NCBI GenBank assembly: GCA_016794425.1
Contig: JAEUHR010000058.1
Span: forward strand, 62,001 to 126,000
Origin: Planctomycetota bacterium
GTDB taxonomy: Bacteria > Planctomycetota > UBA1135 > UBA2386
Direction: 5' to 3'
DNA: 64,000 bases
Shown: positions 34,801-43,178 of the stretch, in pieces
How the letters are laid out: the number at the start of each line of letters is the position of its first letter
Position numbering within the stretch: position 1 is the stretch's first letter
The notes under the pieces: model-generated
Told to the model about the DNA's origin: nothing
Databases searched by the model: none
The model's input: only the letters and a program-made list of their open reading frames with translations
Position numbers and translations under genes: made by a program

Positions 34801-35830
34801 AGGTGACTTCCGCGGCACCCTGCAGCGCGACCACGACCCGATCGCGCTGCCGCTGCTGGTCGACTTCAAGGTGTTCGCCGACAGCGCCGCCAACGGCCTG
34901 GCCGTCGGCAGCAACGGCTTCCAGGTCGCGATGCTCGGCTCGCCGAGCAACTTCGCGAACCCGGCCCAGCCGGTGCCCGGCGGCTACTACGACGCCACGG
35001 GCGCAGGCTTCGCGGGTCGCCCGCGTTGGCCGGCGCTGCGTGTGCACGCCAGCGGTGGCGAAGATCTGGTCAGCGGCCAGCCGGTGCTGATCGACCCTGC
35101 CAACCAGCTGACGGCGGTCGCGAGCCCGACGGTGGACGCGGGCCTCGGTGGTCCCAACTGGCCGGCGCCGTACCAGTCGAACACGGCCCGGTCCGTGTTC
35201 ATCGCGCCGCCGGGTGACGGCATGCTGCACTGGGCGCACGCCGACTTCGTGCGCAAGGTGTCGACGGTCACGTTCGCGTTCTTCGACACGCTGCAGCCGC
35301 AGCGCGCCGCCGACACCGTGGTGCCGGCTGCCGAGATCGCGGGCTTCCCGGACTTCAACGCGGTCGACCCGGCCCTGCGCATGCAGGACATGGTGCTGCA
35401 GATGGATCCGCCGCAGGCCCGCCAGCCGGCCGGCACCAGCGTCGTCATCGAAGTGCGTGGCGCCGACGGGTTCGACAAGGACGACGAGCTCTACGACCCG
35501 CTGACCAACGACGAAGGCTTCGACTATGTTGATCCGGTCACGAACGATCCGGTCACCGGTCGCGGCAACCTGCTGAACGTCAACTACGCCTGCGAGGCGT
35601 ACCGGTACTCGACCGCGAACTACAACGCGGCGCCGCGCGTGCCGGCGACCGGCCTGACCCGCTACGTCACCGAGGACCAGCTCGACCTGATCCGCAACCC
35701 GGCGACGCAGCTGCTGCCGCGGTTCCTGAACCTGCGCGTCGTGATGACGAACAACGTCACGGTGTCGCCGGCCCTGTCGCCGTCGCTGCGCAGCATGAGC
35801 GTCGTCTACCGGATGCAGGCGTTCCAGTAG
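31895..35830 (+). CDS. Large lipoprotein, type A' (second copy)
   Basis: 1311 residues from the ATG at 31895, chosen because it gives a clean signal peptide with lipobox ALASC (Cys22); the frame is open upstream to 31733 but that extension has no signal sequence. It is the same length as the gene at 24145 and clearly paralogous: GRLVDVY, VPRNAAVRLQF, AVIRDFRSGNLAD, IDIEQLYWSSF, RKFIPYPRFDRTYTWRD and the C-terminal SMSVVYRM. Unknown function. Followed by a strong terminator-like hairpin at 35858, so the A-B-A' run may be one transcription block with internal promoters. Confidence 0.85.
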   Translation: MKHAKPLTPALAAALLIALASCDGRSNVGELGSDARLTLQSVSLGRLVDVYAYQRADQSDPDRRNRFNRRLVLVAEDVVVNAGIESQPLFDATGEELPTADYEFLPFDRTIGHEELVILWDNRPGAEQANFTRALAAAQTGLAEVPASYRGQSTQTLPIPIVPRNAAVRLQFDGKVQVDAAFFQANPAAVQLLEFKGDPTLVDPADAFRVLPFRLIPKGDHIVLDTTILGGEAQGGIGTPGLPASSDSVTANIRVALPARGGVVSSFYVREDRIEKLNDVDSSGRDAVIRDFRSGNLADGSTGRLREPEVPMIVGSLAMGITAIDTATNTITLNKRLNFVPIRGRYPFVDGPLGIDGIPLGPLSAPVTTPLVAGDMLTQSIVVEMPDGSFETVLLRAEILQNLEVGTTVGETLGVAFAPPVGDSGQGERLTTARVRVASLLSGRDSLGREHSFRANQQPSGQDCIVRVRYYEDVPMIGASSSVTVSDASWRHFFMRIDPSPATSPNPGSLVNPNASLAIEFTKPMDLDQVDNSSNLLITNRSVPGLPLAEASAETFATQMGSPKRATFRVVPTRLADLSGDGTVLRLQAPMGFFHRAGTAETYGFHVRLGAAGVTDLAGTSLKIFDRAQAPKDSWSVNFSLSPTATENLVGWHSWRFEALDEDGTVPGSPDMFGQFRLENGRLTGAQTVRFSRSADREGLGVISRVDRGECWDAENDTQVGYDFTVPTAPIGHPGLLYWQTLMTDTINTPFLSTVWPYATQQVPQPVGRVVEPHKPQGSRMQMRYLEDDFGLDYRAPSEFAIDIEQLYWSSFNDEGVLYDVFDRYTMSLAHSNKRPDIRCFLDGPCWMDGLSMNSGLSTTFSENPLQGTSLTPVFEDAVYKINPNDAFRNGNNRKFIPYPRFDRTYTWRDSRLVSVDSSGNVIGLGGAQQPNAQAPNNDHTAHVDSPWIPSNADPEFLISGRTSWVEDEGDFRGTLQRDHDPIALPLLVDFKVFADSAANGLAVGSNGFQVAMLGSPSNFANPAQPVPGGYYDATGAGFAGRPRWPALRVHASGGEDLVSGQPVLIDPANQLTAVASPTVDAGLGGPNWPAPYQSNTARSVFIAPPGDGMLHWAHADFVRKVSTVTFAFFDTLQPQRAADTVVPAAEIAGFPDFNAVDPALRMQDMVLQMDPPQARQPAGTSVVIEVRGADGFDKDDELYDPLTNDEGFDYVDPVTNDPVTGRGNLLNVNYACEAYRYSTANYNAAPRVPATGLTRYVTEDQLDLIRNPATQLLPRFLNLRVVMTNNVTVSPALSPSLRSMSVVYRMQAFQ

Positions 35831-35857
35831 GCGCCGCCGCCGGCTCCGGCACGCCCC

Positions 35858-35901
35858 GCGCGCCGCGCTTCCCGAATGCGGGAGCGCGGCGCGCTGCGTT
35901 T
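35858..35901 (+). terminator. Intrinsic terminator-like hairpin after type A' gene
   Basis: Sixteen base pairs (GCGCGCCGCGC...GCGCGGCGCGC) with one bulged T and a 4-nt AATG loop, followed by TGCGTTT. It starts 28 bp after the stop at 35830. Confidence 0.65.
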
Positions 35902-35963
35902 CGTCGGCAGCCCATGCGCCGGTTTTGCCGCGGGCGGCTTGGCCGCGGTTGGCGTAACATCCG

Positions 35964-37802
35964 ATGACACGGACCATGCGCCGCGCCAGCACGTTCACGG
36001 CTCTGTGCCTCACCGCGGCCGCGGCCGCGGGGTGCTGGCGCAACAGCCCCGAGCCGGTGCCGTTCGAGGTCGCGCGCACGTCGCCGGCGCTGGGCACCGA
36101 AGCCGCCCCGCTGCTGCTGAACGACTCGATCACGGTCTACTTCTCCGCGCCGGTGCAGCCGCTGAGCGTGACCGAGGACTCGGTCACCGTGCTCGACGAA
36201 GCGGGGCGGCAGGTGCGCGGCGCGCTGCGCGTCGCGTCGAACTGGGTCACGTTCGAGCCCGAGCCGCCGCTGGCCGCGGACCTGCGCGACGGATCGTTCC
36301 GACCCGGTGCGACCTATCGGCTGCAACTCGCGGGCAGTCCGCGGCCCGATGCAATCCGGTCCGTCGACGGCCGCCGGCTCGCCGCGGCGAAGGTGTGGTC
36401 GATCCCGATCGCGGCAACCGGACCGCTGCTGCGGCCGCTCGCGCCGGACGTGCCGTTCCTGCTGCGCCTGCCGGACCTGCCACAACCGGTGCCGATGGAC
36501 GCACCGCGGCTGCGCCTGCACTTCACGCAGCCGCTGCTGCCGTCGTCGGTGCTGCCGGAGTCGGTGCAGGTGCGGCTGCTGCGCAACCTCGAGGTGCTGG
36601 TGCCGCGCTCGGTGCGGGTGCTGACGACGCCGCGCATCGATCCGTATCCGGGCTGCACGCTCGAGGTCGACCTCGGTAGCCAGCCGCGCCTGGCCGCCGG
36701 AGGCACGCTGGCGCTGGCGAAGGGCGACTTCGTCAGCGTCGAACTCGTCGCCGGTGCCAGCGCGCTGACCGACTACTCCGGCACGCCGGTGCTGCCGGGA
36801 TCGGTGCAGTGGTGGAGCATCGCCGAAGGCGGCAGCCTCGCGTTGGCCGAGTGGCCCGCGGGCGAGAAGACCTTCGCCGGTGACGACGCGCTCGCGCCGT
36901 GCTTCGAGGTTCGCGGCGGCGCCGTGCGGCCGCGCGTGCGCGTCGAGGCCGGTGACGGCGCGCTCGGCGCGTTCCGGCCGACCCGCGACACCGTGCTGCG
37001 GCCCGGCGAGGCCTTCGACCGCGGCGATGGCACGCTGGTGCAGAGCCGCGGCGACGACTTTCCGTTCACGGTGTTCGAGGTTCCCGCCGGCGTGACCGTG
37101 ACCGTCGATGCCACGAACGGCCCCGCCCGCATCCTCGTGTGCGGTGGTGCCCGCATCGCCGGCGTGCTGCAACTGGTCGGCAAGCCGGCGCCGCTGCGCG
37201 TGCACGGCATCGAGACGCCTGCTGCCGAACTGCTCGCCAGCGCTGCGGTCGCGCTGCTGGCGGCGGGGGATCTCTACGTGCACGGCGCCATCCGCTGCGA
37301 ACCGTCGACGTCGCTGGAGTTGTCGCCGCTGACGCTGTTGACCGCCGGCCGCATGCACCTGCGCGGCGAACTGCCGTTCCACACGCTGCTGGCGATCGAA
37401 ACGCCGACGGTCGGCGAGAGCGTGCCCGGCATCGACGGCCCGCGCGGCCAGACCGTCGTCGCCAGCGCGACGTTCACCTACGGCGTGCCGCCGGGGGCCG
37501 ACTACCGCGTGCACGGCTGGACGCCCTGGCGCCAACTGCCGCCGGACCGCGACCGCGGCACGCTGCGGCTCGTCGACCCGCTGCCGGGGTTGCTGGTCGC
37601 CTGGCAGGCCGCGCCGGCCGACCCCCTGACGGATGACCGCCCGGATGCGCGCGCCGAACGCCAGAGCCAGCCCCAGCCGGTGCGCGACGGCGACCTCGTG
37701 GTGGCCAGCCCCGGGTCGTTCGTGCGGGTCGCGCTCGAGGCCCAGGTGCGCGGTGGCCAGCCGCTGCCGTCGGTGCGCGAGATCCGGTTGCTCGACCGCT
37801 AG
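35964..37802 (+). CDS. Lipoprotein, shortened type B'
   Basis: 612 residues, unknown function. Lipobox AAAGC (Cys24, or Cys20 from the ATG at 35976). The N-terminal Ig-like region (LLLNDSITVYFSAPVQPLSV through GSFRPGATYRLQL) matches the type B gene at 28264. The middle (about 370-480: VTVTVDATNGPARILVCGG, LLAAGDLYVHGAI) keeps the alternating beta pattern but has lost the polyglycine runs. The C-terminus VREIRLLDR fits the family end. A TAACAT box lies 3 bp before the first ATG and 15 bp before the second, favouring 35976 as an alternative start. Confidence 0.82.
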   Translation: MTRTMRRASTFTALCLTAAAAAGCWRNSPEPVPFEVARTSPALGTEAAPLLLNDSITVYFSAPVQPLSVTEDSVTVLDEAGRQVRGALRVASNWVTFEPEPPLAADLRDGSFRPGATYRLQLAGSPRPDAIRSVDGRRLAAAKVWSIPIAATGPLLRPLAPDVPFLLRLPDLPQPVPMDAPRLRLHFTQPLLPSSVLPESVQVRLLRNLEVLVPRSVRVLTTPRIDPYPGCTLEVDLGSQPRLAAGGTLALAKGDFVSVELVAGASALTDYSGTPVLPGSVQWWSIAEGGSLALAEWPAGEKTFAGDDALAPCFEVRGGAVRPRVRVEAGDGALGAFRPTRDTVLRPGEAFDRGDGTLVQSRGDDFPFTVFEVPAGVTVTVDATNGPARILVCGGARIAGVLQLVGKPAPLRVHGIETPAAELLASAAVALLAAGDLYVHGAIRCEPSTSLELSPLTLLTAGRMHLRGELPFHTLLAIETPTVGESVPGIDGPRGQTVVASATFTYGVPPGADYRVHGWTPWRQLPPDRDRGTLRLVDPLPGLLVAWQAAPADPLTDDRPDARAERQSQPQPVRDGDLVVASPGSFVRVALEAQVRGGQPLPSVREIRLLDR

Positions 37803-38000
37803 CCCCGCATCGACCCGAACGGTTTCGGCCGCAGGCTGCGTGGTGGATTCCGTCCGGCTGGACCGTATGCTCCCGGGCTGCGTCGGAGGCGTGGACGCGT
37901 GCCGTGGGTCAGCACGGTGCGCAGGCGACCAACGTGGTCGCGCGCCGTCGGCGTGAAGCGTTTCGTCTGCGAACGCCGCGTTGCGCGGCGTGGTGCGTCA

Positions 38001-38981
38001 GTGAGTGTCACGGCGGTGTTCGAGGTAGGGGCAGCCCTGCTGGGAGCCTGCGTCGGCTCCTTCCTCAACGTCGTGATCTGGCGTCTGCCGCAGGAGGATC
38101 CGCGGCGGCGCAGCCTGGGCGGTCGCTCGAAGTGCCCGCACTGTGGCACGCAGATCCGCTGGCACGACAACTTGCCGATCGTCGGCTGGCTGCTGCTGCG
38201 CGGCCGCGCGCGGTGCTGTGGCAAGGGCATCGCGATCCGCTACCCGCTGGTCGAAGCGCTGACGGCGGCGCTGTTCTACGCGCTCGCGGTGTGGCCGCCG
38301 TTCGGGCCGGTGCTGGTCGCGACCGCGGCCGGCGCCACGGCCATCGACGGCGCCGCGGCGACCGCACTCGCGCTGCACGCGACGTTCGTGGCGCTGCTCG
38401 TCGCCTGCACGTTCATCGACTTCGACACGCAGCTGCTGCCCGACGCGTTGACCAAGCCCGGCATGGCCTGCGGCCTGTTCGGCGGCTTCTGGCCCGGTGT
38501 CGCCGGTGTCGTCACCGACGACCCGTCGACGCCGCGCGCGCTGAACACGCTGCTCGCCAGCGTGATCGGCCTGGTCGTCGGTGCCGGCGTCACGTGGCTG
38601 ATCCGCGCCGCCGGCAGCCGCATCTTCCGCCGCGAGGCGATGGGGCTCGGCGACGTCAAGTTCCTCGGCATGATCGGCGCGTTCCTCGGCTGGCAGGGCG
38701 CGCTGCTGTCGCTGTTCGTCGGCTGCGTCGCCGGCGCGCTGATCGGCGGCCTGCTGGCGCTGCGGCGCGGCTTCGGTCTGAAGATCCCGTTCGGGCCGTA
38801 CCTGGCGCTCGGCGGGCTCGTGGCCCTGTTCGCGCAGGCGCCGATCCTCGAGTTGTTGTTCGTCCGCTGGCCCGAGTGGCAACGCACTTCGCCGAACGCG
38901 CAGTGGTTCCTGCTCGTGCTCGCTGTCCTTTCCTTGTCGGCTTTGTTCGTGCTGGTCCGCAGGGGCCGCCGCGCAGGCTGA
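38001..38981 (+). CDS. pilD: Prepilin peptidase (type IV leader peptidase)
   Basis: 326 residues; cleaves and methylates type IV prepilins in the inner membrane. Aspartyl protease residues lie in FIDFDTQLLPD and the GLGDVKF motif. About seven membrane segments; N-terminal GACVGSFLNVVIWRLP is typical. The cytosolic Cys site has CPHC but the second pair reads RARCCGKG rather than C-x2-C. The GTG at 38001 (SVTAVFEVG) is chosen because homology starts there; GTG/ATG codons farther upstream (to 37899) would add a basic stretch without a membrane segment. It is the likely processing enzyme for the pilin at 47152. Confidence 0.92.
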   Translation: MSVTAVFEVGAALLGACVGSFLNVVIWRLPQEDPRRRSLGGRSKCPHCGTQIRWHDNLPIVGWLLLRGRARCCGKGIAIRYPLVEALTAALFYALAVWPPFGPVLVATAAGATAIDGAAATALALHATFVALLVACTFIDFDTQLLPDALTKPGMACGLFGGFWPGVAGVVTDDPSTPRALNTLLASVIGLVVGAGVTWLIRAAGSRIFRREAMGLGDVKFLGMIGAFLGWQGALLSLFVGCVAGALIGGLLALRRGFGLKIPFGPYLALGGLVALFAQAPILELLFVRWPEWQRTSPNAQWFLLVLAVLSLSALFVLVRRGRRAG

Positions 38982-39035
38982 CGCACTCGGTCGCTGTTCC
39001 GGTCTCATTCCGATTTCGTTCCGCAGGGAGGCACC

Positions 39036-39671
39036 ATGATCCGCAAGTCCATCCTCGTTCTTCTCGCAGCCCTCGTGTCGCTGACCGCGGGTTGCACGAC
39101 CCGCTACCAGGACATGCTGCGCGAGCGCGACGAGCGCATCCGCGAGCTCAGCGGCGACATCGCCCGGCTCCGCAACGAGAACGAGGAGCTGCAGCGGCGT
39201 GAGCTGCCGACGCCGCAGAACGCCGCCGCACCGCGCGAGCAGGGCGCCGGCGTCATCGGCCAGATCCAGGACGAGGTCGGCGGCGACGCCGTCGTGTCCT
39301 ACCGCCGCGGCCGCATCAGCATCGGCGTCGAGGACTCGGTCACGTTCGATTCCGGCAGCACGAAGCTGAAGGGTTCGGCGAACCGCGTGCTCGACCGCGT
39401 CGCGCAGGTGCTGCGGTCGCGCTTCGCCGGCCACCGCTTCTACGTCGAGGGCCACACCGACAGCGATCCGATCCAGAAGACCAAGGACCGGTTCCGCAGC
39501 AACCGTCACCTGTCGGCCGAACGGGCCGACTCGGTCGCGGCCTACCTGATCCAGCAAGGCGTGCCGGAAGCCAACATCGTCGTCGTCGGCTACGGCCAGT
39601 TCGATCCGGTCGACGCGAAGACGAAGGCGAAGAACCGTCGCGTCGAGATCGTCGTCGGCGACGCGATGTGA
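39036..39671 (+). CDS. OmpA/Pal-family peptidoglycan-associated lipoprotein
   Basis: 211 residues. Lipobox SLTAGC (Cys20), a coiled coil of about 30 residues (RERDERIRELSGDIARLRNE), then an OmpA-like domain (about 85-205) with TFDSGSTKLK, YVEGHTDSDPI, NRHLSAERADSVAAYL and KAKNRRVEIVV. It should anchor the envelope to peptidoglycan. A strong ribosome binding site (GGGAGG) precedes the ATG. It lies between prepilin peptidase and an EF-G paralog; no tol genes are nearby. Confidence 0.93.
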   Translation: MIRKSILVLLAALVSLTAGCTTRYQDMLRERDERIRELSGDIARLRNENEELQRRELPTPQNAAAPREQGAGVIGQIQDEVGGDAVVSYRRGRISIGVEDSVTFDSGSTKLKGSANRVLDRVAQVLRSRFAGHRFYVEGHTDSDPIQKTKDRFRSNRHLSAERADSVAAYLIQQGVPEANIVVVGYGQFDPVDAKTKAKNRRVEIVVGDAM

Positions 39672-39866
39672 TCGGCGCGGCGCGCGCGGTCGCCGACTGC
39701 GTGCGCCCAACTGCGTAGACCGTGCGGCTTCCGCGGCCGTGGGATCCGGGTTACAAGGGCTCACGTCCTTCAGCGCCCGGGGCTCCCGCGGCCGCACGCG
39801 CGTCCATGGCACCCCGGGCTCCCGTCCCCGGCGCCCGACGAGGGCGCCCGACCCTCCGGAGTGATC

Positions 39867-41906
39867 ATGGCTCATGCCTCGGAAGACGTTCGGAACGTTG
39901 CCATCGTCGGCAACGGCCATTCGGGAAAGACCGCGCTGCTCGACGCGATCGCGTTCCACCTGAAGCAGAGCTCGCGGCTCGGCAGCGTGGCCGATGGCAC
40001 CAGCATCAGCAACACGGACCCCGAGGAACGGGACCGCAAGCAGACGCTGTCGTCGCACCTGTTCCGGTTCACTGCCGGCAGCGTGCGGCTGAACCTGGTC
40101 GACACGCCGGGACACCCGGACTTCGTCGCCGACGCGATCGCCGCGATGGACGCGGTCGAGACCGCGTGCCTGTGCGTCAACGCGACCAATCCGCTGCCGT
40201 ACCACATGCGCCAGCTGTGGCAGCTGGCCGGCGCGCGCGGGATCGGCCGCGCGATCGTCGTCACGCACCTCGACCACGACAACACGAGCTTCGAGAAGGT
40301 CGTCGCGCAGCTGCGCGAGGCGTTCGGCCACGCGGTCGTGCCGGCGACCTACCCGAATGCGACCGGCGCCGGGTTCAAGTCGGTGCACGCGGTGACGCAC
40401 GACGAGGGACCCGACGCGGCCAAGTACCACGACATGATCGAGGAGGACGAGGCCGAGGTCGACGACACGCTGATGGAGCACTACCTTGAGCAGGGCCACC
40501 TCGCGAAGGACGAGTTCGAACAGAACCTGCGGCGCGCGGTTGCCAGCGGCAAGCTGGTGCCGGTGTTCGCAGTCTGCCCGAACCGCGGGCTCGGGCTCGA
40601 GCAGTTCCTCGAGTTCGCGCAGCTGCACTTCCCGTCGCCGGTGTGCTTCGGTGCGCGCGGGGCCGCGAAGCCGGGCAGCGATTCGTTCGGCGAACTGGTC
40701 GAGCCGGACCGCAAGGGGCCGTTCGCGGCCAAGGTCTGGAAGATCGTCAGTGACCCCTACGTCGGCCGCCTGAGCTACCTGCGTTGCCTGCGCGGCACGC
40801 TGGCCAAGGATCAGGTGGTGCTCGACGTGCGCACCGGCAAGACGACGAAGGTCGCCCACCTGCTCGACGTGCACGGCAAGGACTCGACCGAGATCGCGTC
40901 GGTCGGGGCCGGCGACCTGTTCGCGGTCAGCAAGGTCGAGGAATGGAGCCTCGGGGATTCGATCACCGCCGAGGCCGCGCCGCTGCGGTTCCCGCAGCCG
41001 GCCTGGCCGGCGCCGACCTACTCGCGCCACATCTGGCCGAAGGCGCGCGGCGACGAGCAGAAGATCGGCCACGCGATCGAGAAGCTCGCGGCCGAGGATC
41101 CGACGCTGCACCACACCCGCGACAAGGAGACCGGCGAGTTCCTGCTGACCGGCATGAGCCCGCTGCACCTCGAGGTGCAGTTCCAGCGCTTGCACCGTCG
41201 CCACCACGTCGACGTCGACCACGGTCCGCCGACGATCCCGTACCGTGAGACGATCACGGCGCGGGCCGAAGGCCACCATCGCCACAAGAAGCAGACCGGC
41301 GGTCGCGGCCAGTTCGCCGAGGTCTACCTGCGCGTGGCGCCCAAGCAGCACGGCGAAGGTTTCGAGTTCGTCGACTCGGTGGTCGGCGGTTCGATCCCGC
41401 GCCAGTTCATCCCCGAGGTCGAGAAGGGTGCGCGCAAGTTCCTCGCCAAGGGTTCGCTGGCCGGCTATCCGGTCGTCGACGTGCAGGTCGAAGTCCACGA
41501 CGGCAAGTACCACGACGTCGACAGCGACCAGCTGAGCTTCCAGATCGCCGGCGAGCGCGCGTTCCACGACGGCTACCAGAAGGCGCGGCCGATCCTGCTC
41601 GAGCCGATCATGGACGTCACGATCCACGTGCCGGAGCGGTTCACTGGCGACGTCGCCGGCAACCTGTCCGGCTCGCGCGGCCGCATGTCGGGCATGGAGC
41701 TGACCGACGGCGTGCAGACGATCCAGGCCCAGTGCCCGCTGGCCTCGATGCTGGACTACTCGACGCAGCTGCGGTCGATCACGGCCGGCGAGGGCTCGTT
41801 CACGATGCAGTTCTCGCACTACGAGGCCGTGCCGCCGAACCTGCAGCACGAGATCGTGCAGCGGCGCAAGGCGATCGTCGACCAGCACCACGGCGAGCAC
41901 CGCTGA
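39867..41906 (+). CDS. EF-G paralog with atypical GTP-binding motifs
   Basis: 679 residues; complete elongation factor G architecture (G domain, II-V). Domains III-V are well conserved (TGMSPLHLEVQFQRL, QTGGRGQFAEV, GGSIPRQFIPEVEKG, LAGYPVVDVQVEV, GRMSGMEL). The G domain deviates: G1 GNGHSGKT, G3 DTPGHPDF is normal, G4 is THLD where EF-G has NKxD, and switch I has RKQTLSSH in place of RGITI. It is therefore an EF-G2-type paralog, not the main translocase. The ATG at 39867 with GGAGTG upstream is preferred over the GTG at 39861. Confidence 0.88.
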   Translation: MAHASEDVRNVAIVGNGHSGKTALLDAIAFHLKQSSRLGSVADGTSISNTDPEERDRKQTLSSHLFRFTAGSVRLNLVDTPGHPDFVADAIAAMDAVETACLCVNATNPLPYHMRQLWQLAGARGIGRAIVVTHLDHDNTSFEKVVAQLREAFGHAVVPATYPNATGAGFKSVHAVTHDEGPDAAKYHDMIEEDEAEVDDTLMEHYLEQGHLAKDEFEQNLRRAVASGKLVPVFAVCPNRGLGLEQFLEFAQLHFPSPVCFGARGAAKPGSDSFGELVEPDRKGPFAAKVWKIVSDPYVGRLSYLRCLRGTLAKDQVVLDVRTGKTTKVAHLLDVHGKDSTEIASVGAGDLFAVSKVEEWSLGDSITAEAAPLRFPQPAWPAPTYSRHIWPKARGDEQKIGHAIEKLAAEDPTLHHTRDKETGEFLLTGMSPLHLEVQFQRLHRRHHVDVDHGPPTIPYRETITARAEGHHRHKKQTGGRGQFAEVYLRVAPKQHGEGFEFVDSVVGGSIPRQFIPEVEKGARKFLAKGSLAGYPVVDVQVEVHDGKYHDVDSDQLSFQIAGERAFHDGYQKARPILLEPIMDVTIHVPERFTGDVAGNLSGSRGRMSGMELTDGVQTIQAQCPLASMLDYSTQLRSITAGEGSFTMQFSHYEAVPPNLQHEIVQRRKAIVDQHHGEHR

Positions 41907-41945
41907 CCGCGGCGACCGTCGGATTTCCGCACGCTCGTGGTTCCG

Positions 41946-41966
41946 GCGGTCCCGAGCCGGGACCGC
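41946..41966 (+). other. Hairpin downstream of the EF-G paralog
   Basis: GCGGTCCC/GGGACCGC with a 5-nt loop, 40 bp after the stop; no T tract. It could be a transcript-end stabiliser or part of the pilT leader. Confidence 0.35.
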
Positions 41967-42071
41967 GTCCGTCGGACGCCGAACGGCACCCGACTCAATC
42001 CAGGCATCCCTCGCGACCGATAGGCGCGAGGTCCGGTCGACCGGCCGGTCCGATCACAGGAGTGCCTTGCG

Positions 42072-43172
42072 ATGGTGTCGATGGAAGAACTGCTGAACCT
42101 GATGGTTCAGCGCGGTGGGTCCGATCTCCATATCTCCGTCGGCGCGCCGCCGAAGATCCGCATCGACGGCAAGCTCGTCGACACCGAGTACGAGGCGCTG
42201 ATGCCCGAGGCGACGAAGAAGCTCGTCTACTCGGTGATCAGTCCTGACCAGGTCGCGAAGTTCGAGAAGAACCTCGAGATCGACTTCTCGTTCGGCGTCG
42301 CCAACCTCGGCCGCTTCCGCACCAACGCGTTCATCCAGCGCGGGTCGGTCGCCGCGGTGCTGCGTGTGATCCCGTTCGAGGTCTACGACTTCCAGACCAT
42401 CGGGCTGCCGAGCAAGGTCTGCGAGTGGATCTGCAACCTGCCGCGCGGCCTCGTGCTCTGCACCGGTTCGACCGGTTCGGGCAAGTCGACCACGCTGGCC
42501 TCGATGGTGAACTACATCAACGAGTCGCGGCAGAGCCACATCGTCACGATCGAGGACCCGATCGAGTTCCTGCACCGCAACAAGAGCTGCCTCGTCAACC
42601 AGCGCGAGGTCGGCGGCGACACGCACGGGTTCGAGAAGGCCCTGAAGTCGGTGCTGCGACAGGACCCGGACATCGTGCTGGTCGGCGAAATGCGCGACCT
42701 CGAGACGATCGAGGCGGCGCTGACGCTCGCCGAGACGGGCCACCTGACGTTCGCGACGCTGCACACGTCCGACGTGCAGCAGACCGTCAACCGCATCGTC
42801 GACGTGTTCCCGGCGCACCAGCAGCAGCAGATCCGCACGATGCTGTCGTTCACGCTGCAGGCAGTGGTGTGCCAGCAGCTGGTGCCGCGGATCCACGGCA
42901 AGGGCCGCGTGCTGGCCGCCGAGATCATGATCGTCAACCCGGCGATCCGCGCGCTGATCCGCGACAACAAGGCGCACCAGATCATGTCGATGGTGCAGAC
43001 CGGCGGTGCGGCCGGCATGCGCACGATGAACCAGTCGCTGTTCGAGCTCTACCGGGCCGGCACGATCAGCTACGAGGACGCGCTCGAGCACACCGGCGAC
43101 GAGGCCGACTTCATGCGGTTGATGGAGCGCCACGGTGGTACCACCGGCATGCGCAAGCCACTGAAGCACTGA
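42072..43172 (+). CDS. pilT: Twitching motility retraction ATPase PilT
   Basis: 366 residues; hexameric ATPase that powers pilus retraction. N-terminal domain GGSDLHISVGAPP; Walker A GSTGSGKST (about 132-140); Asp box region IVTIEDPIEF; Walker B DIVLVGEMRD; His box GHLTFATLHTSD; and the PilT-specific AIRALIRDNKAHQI near the C-terminus, which resembles the AIRNLIRE motif needed for retraction. AGGAG is about 9 bp before the ATG. The PilB gene starts 6 bp after the stop. Confidence 0.96.
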   Translation: MVSMEELLNLMVQRGGSDLHISVGAPPKIRIDGKLVDTEYEALMPEATKKLVYSVISPDQVAKFEKNLEIDFSFGVANLGRFRTNAFIQRGSVAAVLRVIPFEVYDFQTIGLPSKVCEWICNLPRGLVLCTGSTGSGKSTTLASMVNYINESRQSHIVTIEDPIEFLHRNKSCLVNQREVGGDTHGFEKALKSVLRQDPDIVLVGEMRDLETIEAALTLAETGHLTFATLHTSDVQQTVNRIVDVFPAHQQQQIRTMLSFTLQAVVCQQLVPRIHGKGRVLAAEIMIVNPAIRALIRDNKAHQIMSMVQTGGAAGMRTMNQSLFELYRAGTISYEDALEHTGDEADFMRLMERHGGTTGMRKPLKH

Positions 43173-43178
43173 TCGCTC

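Noticed and set aside
31601..36133. 1510-codon minus-strand frame opposite the type A' lipoprotein
   Set aside because: Same reason: low-complexity Arg/Asp/His composition, no ribosome binding site, wholly antisense to a lipoprotein gene.
39830..39848. GGCGCCC/GGGCGCC hairpin just before the EF-G paralog
   Set aside because: Short, no T tract, and such inverted repeats are expected often in DNA this GC-rich.
37998..41900. 1300-codon minus-strand frame opposite prepilin peptidase, OmpA lipoprotein and EF-G paralog
   Set aside because: Antisense to three well-supported genes; no domain.
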